The position numbers and the translations under genes were made by a program. The notes beneath the pieces were generated by a model. That model worked only from the letters and a program-made list of their open reading frames with translations, did not search any database and was not told where the DNA came from. Of a stretch of DNA of 35,528 nt, positions 1-8,148 are shown piece by piece. The first letter of the stretch is position 1, and every line of letters begins with the position of its first letter. This DNA comes from Bacillota bacterium (GTDB lineage Bacteria > Bacillota > Clostridia > Lachnospirales > Cellulosilyticaceae), in NCBI GenBank assembly GCA_023393125.1, contig JAEWMQ010000017.1:1-35528 (forward strand). Reading direction: 5' to 3'.

Positions 1-645
1 CCCTTTGAGTATAGGGGTACTATTATTGATAACGGCATCGATTATCCAGCGGGTAATAATCACGGCTCTATTTGCTGTATCAATGGACAATGGTATATTT
101 TCTACCATCGCATGACTAATGGTACCATTATGTCTAGACGTGCATGCGTAGAAAAGATTGAGTTACTATCAAATGGAACGATTCCACCAGTGGAGATGAC
201 CTCCCTAGGCTTTGAAGATAGTCTATCCCCTTATCATATTACACCTGCCGAGCTTGCCTGTGTGCTAAAAGGAGGCTGCTTGATTACGGAAAAAAACATT
301 ATGACAAGGTATATCACAGGGATTATACATGGGGCGATTATAGGTTATAAGTATTTTGATTTCGGAGAGGATTTCTCAAGTAAGACTATGGAATTCGCCA
401 TTCAGGTGAAAGGAACTGGCTGCAAATCGAAGATTAAAATCTTGCTAGATGACTATGAAAATGGAGTAGAAATAGGTGTTTGTCATATAGGAAGTGATGA
501 TGGTATTTATCATGCCAGAATTACTAACGTAACAGGTAGGCATGCAATTTATTTTAAAGTGGAACAAGATGTAGGTGGATGGTTTGTAGATATGTTTAAG
601 GGAAGGCATTTATTTGAATTGGTGCATTTCACCTTTACTAAGTAA
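1..645 (+). CDS. GH43-like glycoside hydrolase with C-terminal CBM6-like domain, 3' end only
   Basis: The reading frame is open from base 1, so the gene begins before the window and only its last 214 codons are visible. The first part contains AGNNHGSICCINGQWYIFYH, followed by a TPAELACV segment. This resembles the end of the five-bladed propeller of family GH43 arabinosidases and xylosidases, where an NHGS...G.WY.FYHR blade is common. The last ~110 residues (KYFDFGEDFSSKTMEF to the end) look like a small beta-sandwich of the CBM6 type, which binds plant polysaccharide. The protein is probably a hemicellulose or arabinan side-chain hydrolase; the substrate cannot be told from this fragment. 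An internal ATG at 112 is not the start because the homologous frame continues upstream of it. The gene converges on the cation ATPase and shares the hairpin at 693-738. The family call is from memory of the motif; catalytic residues lie outside the window. Confidence 0.75.
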   Translation, partial: PFEYRGTIIDNGIDYPAGNNHGSICCINGQWYIFYHRMTNGTIMSRRACVEKIELLSNGTIPPVEMTSLGFEDSLSPYHITPAELACVLKGGCLITEKNIMTRYITGIIHGAIIGYKYFDFGEDFSSKTMEFAIQVKGTGCKSKIKILLDDYENGVEIGVCHIGSDDGIYHARITNVTGRHAIYFKVEQDVGGWFVDMFKGRHLFELVHFTFTK

Positions 646-692
646 AAGGCCCGGCGACTCCCTATCATTCATACTTATCATCTATAATGAAT

Positions 693-738
693 AAAGAGCT
701 GTAAAACGCTAGATTTCATATGCGTTTTACAGCTCTTT
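693..738. terminator. Bidirectional intrinsic terminator with 17-bp perfect stem
   Basis: AAAGAGCTGTAAAACGC (693-709) pairs perfectly with 722-738 around a 12-base loop. Adenines on one side and thymines on the other let it act for both convergent genes, the GH43 gene (+) and the ATPase gene (-). Stem outer part and loop core (AGATTTCATA on the + strand) recur at 8087-8133. Confidence 0.85.
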
Positions 739-747
739 GACTATACA

Positions 748-3372
748 TTAAATTTTACTCGTACGACTTACTTTTTTAGCGCCTAAAATTAGTTTGATGA
801 CTTGAATAACCACTAAAGGTACAAGTGACAATACGCCAATATTGATAAACTGTTCTTTACTCAAGGTTGCAATTTCGAATATGCTCATGAGTGGCTTAAT
901 GGTCATAATCATTGCCCATAATGCTACGCCTAACAAAGTCGCAATCCAACTTGCTTTATTACTAAACACCCCTAAGTGGAAGAGAGATGCCTTACCTCTA
1001 CAATTTAATCCATGGAAAAGTCTTGCTAAACATAGGGTTGAAAATGCCATAGTGCTTGCAGTCAGGTGATTTACCTGTTTTCCCATATAAAATGCCACTA
1101 AGGTCACACAGCTAATTAATATTCCCTCAAATAATACCTCCAAAGCAAAGCTTCTTGATAAAAGGGGCTCATTCATTTTCCTTGGCTTTTCCTTCATTAT
1201 GTCTTTTCTATAAGGCTCTACTCCAATTGCAATAGCTGGCAGGCTATCTGTTACTAAGTTAATAAATAATAAGTGAAGTGGTACAAAAGGATTTGGAAGT
1301 GCCAGTAGTGAGCAGTATAAAACGGTTAAAATACCTGCTGTATTGCCAGAGAGTAAAAACTTAATGGCGTTCTTAATATTTTCATAGATATTTCTACCAT
1401 TTGAAATTGCCTTTACAATAGTTGAGAAGTTATCATCTGTTAAAATCATAGAGGCTGCATCTTTGGCTACTTCTGTTCCCGTAATTCCCATAGCTACTCC
1501 TATATCTGCTTGTTTAAGAGCTGGGGCATCGTTAACACCATCTCCTGTCATAGCTACTACATTACCATTATCTTGCCATGCTTTGACAATACGGATTTTA
1601 TGTTCAGGGGATACACGAGCGTATACGCTAATTTGATCTACCTTATTTCTAAGCTCTTCATCTGATAAGGCGTCTAATTCTTTGCCTTCAATGGCTTCAT
1701 CCATATTGTTAAGGATACCAATTTGCTTTGCAATAGCTGAAGCTGTGATCTTATGGTCTCCTGTAATCATAACCGGTTTAATGCCTGCTTTTATACAATC
1801 TGCTACCGCCTGTGCACTTTCTACTCTAGGAGGGTCCATCATAGCGATTAAGCCTAAGAAAGTCAGGTGATTCTCGTCTTCAAGAGTTAATCCCTTAGTA
1901 CTGTCATAGGCTTTGTAGGCAAATGCCAATACCCTTAAAGATTGCTCGGAAAAGCTTCTATTCGTTTGCTTAATCTGCACTTTATCTTCTTCTGTAATAG
2001 GCCTAATACCTGCTGCTGTTTGAATATGGTCACATCTATTTAGTATGACATCAAAAGCACCTTTTGTAATGGCTACCGGCTCCCCTTTAAGTTCATGAGC
2101 TGTCGTCATTAGTTTTCTATCTGAGTCAAAAGCTAGCTCTGCTAATCTAGGGTATGTTTCTCTTACTACCAATTCATCTAAGCCATAAAGCTCCCCTAAA
2201 TCAACTAAAGCCACTTCTGTAGGATCTCCTATTTCTTTAGCTTCCCTCGTAATAGCATCATTACATAGTAAGCTCATTAAAGTTAAGGTATGTTCTATTT
2301 CATTCTCTTTATTCACAGCACTCGTTTCTATGACCTCTCCATCTACAAAAAGCTTTTGTACCGTCATTTTATTTTGAGTCAGTGTCCCTGTTTTATCTGA
2401 ACAGATGACAGAGATGCCACCTAAGCTCTCCACTGCGTGTAATTTACGCACAATAGCATTTTCTTTTGCCATCTTTTGTGTGCCAAGTGCAAGTACAATC
2501 GTAACAATAGAGCTTAAAGCTTCTGGAATAGCTGCTACTGCAAGAGAAATAGCAAACATAAAGGCATCTGCTGGGCTAGCTCCTTTTGCTATATTGAGGG
2601 TTAAAATAATCCCACAAATAATGAGTATAATAACCGCTAATTTCTTCCCAAATTGATCTAGACTCACTTGAAGCGGTGTTTTCTTTTCTTGGGCATTTTC
2701 TAATAAGTTGGCAATCTTACCAATCTCTGTAGACATCCCAATATTAGTGACAATAACCTCTGCTCTTCCATAGGTGACAAAGCTTCCAGAGAACACCATA
2801 TTTTTTCGGTCACCTAGACTTATATCAGCTGCCGAAATAGTCTCAGCACTTTTGAGGACACTTTCTGCCTCACCTGTAAGAGAGCTTTCATTGACCTGCA
2901 GATTATAGTTTTCTATAATCCTGCCATCTGCACTTATAAAGTCCCCTGCATCTAGGAGCATCAAATCTCCTGCCATTAAATCTTTAGAAGGAATCTGAAT
3001 CGCATTCCCATCTCGCTTTACTTTTGCCATAGGAGAGGCTAATGCTTTGAGGGCATCTAGGGATTTTTGCGCCTTGACATGCTGCACTGTACCTAGTATG
3101 GCATTGAGCATAATAACAACGATAATAACAATGGCACTTTCTAACTTACCTAGAACCCCAGACACTATGGCTGCCACTATTAAAATCATTACTAAAAAGT
3201 CCTTGAACTGCTCCATGAAAACACGAAACGTACTTTTTCTAGCTCCTTCTACTAATTCATTATGTCCATACTTCTCCTTTAATGCTCCTAAGTCCTTAGA
3301 TTTTAGTCCTTCCCGTGATGTTTGTAATAAAGAGATGACTTCTTCTGATGATTTGTTGTAATACCTATCCAT
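748..3372 (-). CDS. P2A-type cation-transporting ATPase, probable Mn2+/Ca2+ exporter
   Basis: An 874-residue P-type ATPase of usual length. An N-terminal cation-ATPase domain (residues ~1-60) is followed by the actuator motif TGE (~165), the M4 motif PEAL (~283), the phosphorylation motif DKTGTLT with the aspartate at ~326, the hinge TGDGVNDAP (~609) and M6 NLVTD (~706). Compared with SERCA, the site-II residues (Glu in M4; Asn, Thr, Asp of NLVTD in M6) are kept. In M5 the sequence SGNTAG lacks the SERCA site-I glutamate, as in single-site PMCA/SPCA-like bacterial pumps. The pump would move divalent cations out across the cytoplasmic membrane. The yybP-ykoY-like leader at 3490-3579 points to Mn2+ as signal and probable substrate; Ca2+ remains possible. 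The ATG at 3372 follows a strong AAGGGGG site. It is transcribed alone, with its terminator at 693-738. Confidence 0.93.
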   Translation of the reverse strand: MDRYYNKSSEEVISLLQTSREGLKSKDLGALKEKYGHNELVEGARKSTFRVFMEQFKDFLVMILIVAAIVSGVLGKLESAIVIIVVIMLNAILGTVQHVKAQKSLDALKALASPMAKVKRDGNAIQIPSKDLMAGDLMLLDAGDFISADGRIIENYNLQVNESSLTGEAESVLKSAETISAADISLGDRKNMVFSGSFVTYGRAEVIVTNIGMSTEIGKIANLLENAQEKKTPLQVSLDQFGKKLAVIILIICGIILTLNIAKGASPADAFMFAISLAVAAIPEALSSIVTIVLALGTQKMAKENAIVRKLHAVESLGGISVICSDKTGTLTQNKMTVQKLFVDGEVIETSAVNKENEIEHTLTLMSLLCNDAITREAKEIGDPTEVALVDLGELYGLDELVVRETYPRLAELAFDSDRKLMTTAHELKGEPVAITKGAFDVILNRCDHIQTAAGIRPITEEDKVQIKQTNRSFSEQSLRVLAFAYKAYDSTKGLTLEDENHLTFLGLIAMMDPPRVESAQAVADCIKAGIKPVMITGDHKITASAIAKQIGILNNMDEAIEGKELDALSDEELRNKVDQISVYARVSPEHKIRIVKAWQDNGNVVAMTGDGVNDAPALKQADIGVAMGITGTEVAKDAASMILTDDNFSTIVKAISNGRNIYENIKNAIKFLLSGNTAGILTVLYCSLLALPNPFVPLHLLFINLVTDSLPAIAIGVEPYRKDIMKEKPRKMNEPLLSRSFALEVLFEGILISCVTLVAFYMGKQVNHLTASTMAFSTLCLARLFHGLNCRGKASLFHLGVFSNKASWIATLLGVALWAMIMTIKPLMSIFEIATLSKEQFINIGVLSLVPLVVIQVIKLILGAKKVSRTSKI

Positions 3373-3435
3373 TTGATTGAACCCCCTTGTATATTGTCTT
3401 AGTGGAGCTTGTAACTAACTGCTTATACCAAAAAA

Positions 3436-3473
3436 GACTCTATAGCTGAATAAATAATCCCAGCTATAGAGTC
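3436..3473 (-). terminator. Intrinsic terminator in the ATPase leader (riboswitch expression platform)
   Basis: GACTCTATAGCTG (3436-3448) pairs perfectly with 3461-3473. On the minus strand the stem is followed by six thymines (3430-3435). It lies between the aptamer-like element and the ATPase start at 3372, so it would stop transcription before the gene. This is the arrangement expected for a metal-ON riboswitch, in which metal binding prevents the terminator. The antiterminator pairing was not worked out. Confidence 0.85.
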
Positions 3474-3489
3474 TCACACAACAAATTAA

Positions 3490-3579
3490 GTTATCATTGC
3501 CGGGAAAGTCTCCGAATTGACGACAATGAATCTAGATATACTAGCAGTTACTCCCTCTACATATATATATGATTGTAAC
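3490..3579 (-). promoter_or_regulatory. yybP-ykoY family (Mn2+-sensing) riboswitch aptamer, probable
   Basis: Read on the minus strand, the leader contains GAGGGAGTAACTGC (3557-3544), then CTAG-TATAT-CTAG, then CATTGTCGTCAATTCGGAG and ACTTTCCCGGCAATG. These resemble the conserved GGGGAGUAG, GUCGUCAA and ACUUU.CCGGCA blocks of the yybP-ykoY class, which senses Mn2+ and often precedes P-type ATPases. CATTG (3523-3519) pairs with CAATG (3500-3496), and GTTA...TCAT near 3579-3569 pairs with ATGATAAC (3497-3490) as a P1 closing helix. Recognition is by eye; a covariance-model search would decide it. Confidence 0.78.
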
Positions 3580-3581
3580 TG

Positions 3582-3610
3582 AGTATAATTTAACTTTTTA
3601 TTATTGTCAA
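3582..3610 (-). promoter_or_regulatory. Sigma-A-type promoter of the riboswitch-ATPase transcript
   Basis: On the minus strand TTGACA (3610-3605) is followed after exactly 17 bp by TATACT (3587-3582). Transcription would start near 3575, at the 5' edge of the aptamer-like element. Confidence 0.8.
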
Positions 3611-3666
3611 TTATTTTTTATCATTTTTTATATAAATTATAATAAGCAACTAAAAACTGCTATGAG

Positions 3667-3714
3667 AAAGGCGATTGCAGAAGCTACTTATTTTTCGCTT
3701 TTACAATCGCCTTT
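3667..3714 (-). terminator. Terminator-like hairpin after the zinc-ribbon propeller gene
   Basis: AAAGGCGATTG (3667-3677) pairs with CAATCGCCTTT (3704-3714). It lies just past the stop codon of the minus-strand gene at 3724. The minus-strand thymine tract is short (TTTCTC), so termination efficiency is uncertain. Confidence 0.7.
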
Positions 3715-3723
3715 TTAGCATGT

Positions 3724-5967
3724 TTAGTGCATAGGTACCCAGCTATACTCATAGCCATAGCTGTAGCCAGATAGAGATTCATGCATAATTTCTACCCAAA
3801 TGACTGATGCCTCATAATCAATATAGTAATCGCTTACACTCCAGTTTCGACTTTGACTTGTATAATAAGTAGTTATTGAACTATACTCAGGTGCATCATA
3901 AATATAGGTTCCTGAAGGTAAATATACACCTTGATAATAATATTGACTCGCTAAGTTTTCTAACTGACTTCTTTTTTGTATTTCTTCCTCTTCTGCTCTT
4001 CTTCGTTCTTCTTCAATTCTTAAACGTTCTTCTTCTGCTTCTTTTTGGCGCTCTATTTCTTGCTTAAATTCTTCATCTGTCATTAACTGCAGCTCATACT
4101 CTCCCTCACTACTTCTTAAAGTATAAGTTCCTTCTAAGCCTTTGGTGAAAACTAAATTATCATCTAGCGTTATCTCCCAGCTCTCTTCATATTCTGAGTA
4201 ATTATTTATTGTAATAGTTTGTTCTTGCTCTGCCGTAATTTCTATCTCATCTTTTGTTAATGGAAGTGGACTTACTTTTGAATCTCCCTTTTTAACCCCA
4301 GTGTTATAAATACTAAGATTACTGTCTTTGTCTAATTCCATAACAAATCCATATTCCTCACTACTATACTTCCCAACAATGTCTTGATACTTAAGCTTTC
4401 TAATATGTTCCATATTATTGAACGCTACAGCATCATATTCATCCAGATTATCAAGCATTACTTTAATGTTACCATCTTCGCTATAACGCATAAATTTATA
4501 AATAGGTTCTTTACCATTTTCTTCTATGTAGATTACATATTTACCATATTCTGTCGCTTTGTAATAATCTTTTACTTTTTGTGCTATTTGCTCAGGCTTG
4601 CTCACAATCTTAGAAATATCATTCACTCCAATATCCTTTTGCACATAAAGCTCATTGTCAACATTCAAGTACACAATATAATTATTAAATACATCATATG
4701 CTTTTACATCATTAGCGATTTTTAACTTTTCTCCGTTAATTAACAAAGTTAATTCACTATCTTCACTTTTAGCAACTACCTTTTTACCATCCGCACTTAC
4801 ACTAATAGCCATAACATCGGATAAAAGTTTATTTTTTTCAACTTCATTAAGTGCCTGCTTGGCAAGTTCACTATCTTCTAATGCTTTCTTATTTAATGCT
4901 GGCATACTTATAGCGTACAGCATATTATCTCCATTAATATAGTAAAGGGTATCTATATCTGCTGCATATTCATATGCTAAAACTTCTTTTTGGAATTTTA
5001 TAGGTTCTTGTCCTTTAATTTTTACATATAAATCCTTTTTACCCCATTCATTACCCCATTCATTACCCTTTTGGCTTCCTAAGAAAAAAATGACATTCTG
5101 ATTATTTGATACAGATAGGGTATCCATTTCTATATAACTTAAGTCAATTTCTTCTTCCTCATCACTTTGCCCGTAATAAACACAGTATTCTCTTTTGTCA
5201 TTCTTAATATTTTGATAGGCAACTAATGAGTCACTTAGCACTTTAAAGTCGTATACATCTTTTTTAATCTTTTCTTTACCAATTTCTTTATTATATTTAT
5301 AAAGTGCTCCATTTTCTTCTGTAAAATAAAGTGTTTTACTTACTTCATCGTACTCATTTGATACATAAGCATATTCAAGGTCACTTAATTTTTCTTTACT
5401 ATCATCTTCTATATTATAAATATAAGTGCCAATACTATTATCTTTGTACGCACAGAAAATGATATTTTTTTCATCTAGGGTGAAACGTATATAGTTAGTA
5501 TTTACCTGTTTTGCTACCTCTATAGGCTCTTCACCTAACTTTGTTACAAATAAATTGGATGATTTGTCAACATAAGCAACCTGATTGGTTTTTGGTGCAA
5601 AGATATATCTATCAAAGTCTACTTCTTTTGCAATAAGCTGCTTTTCCTTTCCTTCATTTTGGAAATACAAATTAGCACTGTTACTTTCTTTGCCCTCTCC
5701 ATATTCCATTATCAAAAGGCTATTAAGCTCATAGTTATCTATATAAGTTCTAGTTAATTTATTTTCTGGATTAAGCACCTTATACGCTGTAAAGCCTGTC
5801 CCTATACTTAATAAAATAACCATTAAGCCTACTATAACAACTTTACCAGTCTTCTTTTTCTTTGTTTTTGGTACTTCTTCTACTAAAGATTCTCCACAAT
5901 AGGCACAAAAAGTGGATTCTTGATCATTGTCAGCATCACAAGCTTTACATTTTATCATGTTGTTCAT
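3724..5967 (-). CDS. Zinc-ribbon, membrane-anchored propeller-like protein with SH3-like tail (function unknown)
   Basis: 747 residues. An N-terminal zinc ribbon has Cys7, Cys10, Cys21 and Cys24 (CKAC...CAYC). A Lys-rich stretch and one membrane helix (~residues 42-65) follow. The large extracytoplasmic part has repeated strands of the type 'YVDKSSNLFVTKLGEEPIEV', like a TolB/DUF5050-style beta-propeller. A Glu/Arg-rich coiled coil (~632-668) leads to a Tyr-rich ~79-residue tail that looks SH3-like. The ribbon would be cytoplasmic and the propeller outside. It is the third member of the family formed by the proteins at 8149 and 15634: short segments such as YNTGVKKGD and YNEGQEKGR line up. 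It follows the 5991 gene by 23 bp with its own AAGGGGAAGAG site, so they form an operon. A sensor or envelope-homeostasis role is only inference. Confidence 0.8.
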   Translation of the reverse strand: MNNMIKCKACDADNDQESTFCAYCGESLVEEVPKTKKKKTGKVVIVGLMVILLSIGTGFTAYKVLNPENKLTRTYIDNYELNSLLIMEYGEGKESNSANLYFQNEGKEKQLIAKEVDFDRYIFAPKTNQVAYVDKSSNLFVTKLGEEPIEVAKQVNTNYIRFTLDEKNIIFCAYKDNSIGTYIYNIEDDSKEKLSDLEYAYVSNEYDEVSKTLYFTEENGALYKYNKEIGKEKIKKDVYDFKVLSDSLVAYQNIKNDKREYCVYYGQSDEEEEIDLSYIEMDTLSVSNNQNVIFFLGSQKGNEWGNEWGKKDLYVKIKGQEPIKFQKEVLAYEYAADIDTLYYINGDNMLYAISMPALNKKALEDSELAKQALNEVEKNKLLSDVMAISVSADGKKVVAKSEDSELTLLINGEKLKIANDVKAYDVFNNYIVYLNVDNELYVQKDIGVNDISKIVSKPEQIAQKVKDYYKATEYGKYVIYIEENGKEPIYKFMRYSEDGNIKVMLDNLDEYDAVAFNNMEHIRKLKYQDIVGKYSSEEYGFVMELDKDSNLSIYNTGVKKGDSKVSPLPLTKDEIEITAEQEQTITINNYSEYEESWEITLDDNLVFTKGLEGTYTLRSSEGEYELQLMTDEEFKQEIERQKEAEEERLRIEEERRRAEEEEIQKRSQLENLASQYYYQGVYLPSGTYIYDAPEYSSITTYYTSQSRNWSVSDYYIDYEASVIWVEIMHESLSGYSYGYEYSWVPMH

Positions 5968-5990
5968 TCTATCTCTTCCCCTTTAGAACA

Positions 5991-7769
5991 TTAATTATAG
6001 TATATTTCTTCTCCTATACTTTCTAATCTCTCTCCCATTTTCTCAAATACTTCTCTTACATCTTCATATGAGCTATCTAATAAATCTTCCCCTTTATTAG
6101 ATAGTTTTGCAATTGGCTCTTTAAGTTCCCCTACTGAGTAGGCCCCTTCTAATACAATCTGTTCATCCCATTGGTTGGTCAGTTTAATTGTATCAAAGGT
6201 TGCATCAAAGCCTTTAGCTTTCTTAATATTTTCTAACTTCCCTTCTACTTCTAGACTTGTAACATCATCGTAGTCATCCTTAAATTTCCATACCACATCA
6301 AAATCACCTGTTTTTTGATTAAAACTTGCTTCGGAATTTAAAGTAATTTCATCATATCCATCCGTAATTTTTAATTCATTAGAAGCCTCATATTGATTAT
6401 TACTTAGACCTGATTCACGTTCGAAGGAAAAACCTATGCGTTCTCTATCTTGTTCTAATGCACATTCAAGCATTATATTATCATAAATATTTTTTCCTCC
6501 ACTAAAGTCTACTTCTACGCTGGCTGTTATGCTATCATCCTCTATATCTAATTCACTTTCTGACTCGAAATAAATAATTTCCCCTTTATGGTTCATATAA
6601 ATTTCATAAACAACCTCGTTTTGTATCCCATCTTTAATGGCTTCTACTAGCTCGTCTATATTTTCTAAAGCATTTTCATACTCCCATTCACTCATTCCCA
6701 TGGATAAAAATATATTTTCAAGTTGATTATCATTTTGTATAGACTTATTCAAACTACTAAGTAATTTTTTAATGATTTTTTCTGAAATAGTTATTGTGTA
6801 TCCTTTATATGTTTTGCTTTTACCATTCATTTCAAAGTTACGTTCACTTGCTTTTTCTACAATCATTTGACTATAAGTATCTTTTAACAGTGACTTATTA
6901 TCATTAATATACTCTCCAAAAAATTCTGTCAGCACATTAGGATCCAAATCTTCTAAGTTAGTTTCCGTATCATAGCCCATATAGTGTAGCAAGTACTCAT
7001 TTAATTCAGATTCCTTAAATTTACTTGATAAATTATTTTTATTCAGGTAAAAATACTCATCATAAAGCTCTGGTATGTAAAACATTACTTGTTCTTTATC
7101 ATTATAAATAGATGTATTAAATAAAATATCATCTTTGTAAAGTGCTGCAATATTGGCCATTAATTTATTAGCTTTTATATCGCTAGCAAACTTAATGTTA
7201 ATCCCCATATTTTTAGCAAAAGAATTAGAATATCCTCCTACTTCAGCTCTATTCATATTAAGCTTTAATTCTTGTTGTGATTTTCCTGTGAATATTGTAT
7301 TTAAAAGCTCCTGTTTTCCTAGTTTTGCATCAAGAGCAGTCTCATAACTAGAAATAGATTTAAAGGTTTTTAGAACTGCCCTTGTAACCTTTACTTTAGG
7401 TGTATTTAAAATCGCACCTACGCTTATTGCTCCTATGCCAACTATGACTACTACTCCTGTAATAATTTTATGTCTTTTTATTCTGTCTCCCCATTTTGTA
7501 AAGTCAATTAATCTCTTTCCTGCAACCTCTTTATTTGAAATTGGCTCACCTGTCTTTGGATCAAACTTTAATGGCATATTGTCATTTTCTTTTACAAGTC
7601 TTTCACCAGTTTTAGGATCAAACTTCGGTGACATATCCTCACTTTCTTTTACAAGTCTTTCACCTGTTTTAGGATCAAACTTCGGTGACATATTATCACT
7701 TTCTTTCACCAGTCTCTCACCTGTTTTAGGATCAAACTTCGGCATTAATTCATTATTTTCCTCATTCAT
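5991..7769 (-). CDS. Membrane-anchored protein with four N-terminal FDPKTGE repeats (function unknown)
   Basis: 592 residues from the ATG at 7769. That start is chosen because AAGGGGAGCTATTGAT lies directly before it. An upstream in-frame ATG at 7808 would only add 13 residues, and they overlap the binding site. Residues ~9-77 carry four copies of a 19-residue unit built on KFDPKTGERLVKE. A membrane helix follows at ~100-122, then a ~470-residue acidic extracytoplasmic region rich in beta-strand and charged patterns, without motifs I recognise. Similar FDPxTG motifs are, as I recall, found before the membrane helix of other Firmicutes proteins in the place a zinc ribbon would occupy. The partner gene 3724 does have a zinc ribbon, so the two operon members may use alternative cytoplasmic adapters. 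No enzyme function is suggested. Confidence 0.8.
   Translation of the reverse strand: MNEENNELMPKFDPKTGERLVKESDNMSPKFDPKTGERLVKESEDMSPKFDPKTGERLVKENDNMPLKFDPKTGEPISNKEVAGKRLIDFTKWGDRIKRHKIITGVVVIVGIGAISVGAILNTPKVKVTRAVLKTFKSISSYETALDAKLGKQELLNTIFTGKSQQELKLNMNRAEVGGYSNSFAKNMGINIKFASDIKANKLMANIAALYKDDILFNTSIYNDKEQVMFYIPELYDEYFYLNKNNLSSKFKESELNEYLLHYMGYDTETNLEDLDPNVLTEFFGEYINDNKSLLKDTYSQMIVEKASERNFEMNGKSKTYKGYTITISEKIIKKLLSSLNKSIQNDNQLENIFLSMGMSEWEYENALENIDELVEAIKDGIQNEVVYEIYMNHKGEIIYFESESELDIEDDSITASVEVDFSGGKNIYDNIMLECALEQDRERIGFSFERESGLSNNQYEASNELKITDGYDEITLNSEASFNQKTGDFDVVWKFKDDYDDVTSLEVEGKLENIKKAKGFDATFDTIKLTNQWDEQIVLEGAYSVGELKEPIAKLSNKGEDLLDSSYEDVREVFEKMGERLESIGEEIYYN
7539..7745 (-). repeat. 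Tandem 57-bp coding repeats (four copies, last one diverged)
   Basis: The DNA encodes four 19-residue units with FDPKTGE at their core (phenylalanines at residues 12, 31, 50 and 69 of the 5991-7769 protein). The units keep frame, and the DNA copies are close to identical apart from the last. This points to recent unequal exchange and probable copy-number variation between strains. Confidence 0.9.
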
Positions 7770-7846
7770 ATCAATAGCTCCCCTTCTTTTCTGTTGTTTA
7801 ACTGACATTATTATTGCATAAGATTTTTTATTCTACATTATTTTAC

Positions 7847-7874
7847 ATTATATATTATTTATTTTCAATTCCAA
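7847..7874 (-). promoter_or_regulatory. Probable promoter of the 7769-3724 operon
   Basis: On the minus strand TTGGAA (7874-7869) is followed after 16 bp by a perfect TATAAT (7852-7847). The surrounding 7875-8080 stretch is AT-rich and I see no gene in it. Confidence 0.5.
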
Positions 7875-8086
7875 CTATATTTATTATCTAATTTATCTGA
7901 AATTATTACAAATAATGATAATATCTTTATTAAATGTGATGTGGCTATTTCATAATGTTCTAACCTGCTATATAGCTCATAAAGACTATTCCCTAGCATT
8001 AGTTTAGGTTTTATAAATTTCTCTCACATGTCTTACAAAAATAAAAGGTGCTGCCTGGTCATTAATATTTATAAACTTTAATAAAT

Positions 8087-8133
8087 AAAGAGCTGTAAAA
8101 CTAGGAGATTTCATACTAGTTTTACAGCTCTTT
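8087..8133 (-). terminator. Intrinsic terminator of the 8149 gene, 18-bp perfect stem
   Basis: AAAGAGCTGTAAAACTAG (8087-8104) pairs with 8116-8133 around the loop GAGATTTCATA. The outer 14 bp of stem and the loop core GATTTCATA are the same as in the terminator at 693-738, while the inner stem bases differ. Confidence 0.85.
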
Positions 8134-8148
8134 TACTACATGATAAAG

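Noticed and set aside
842..3361. Several plus-strand open frames of 60-105 codons opposite the ATPase gene
   Set aside because: They lie fully opposite a conserved P-type ATPase, have no ribosome binding site and no family-like sequence.
7539..7745. Regular 57-bp repeats that could suggest a CRISPR-like array
   Set aside because: The units are contiguous without unique spacers, stay in frame and encode a protein repeat.
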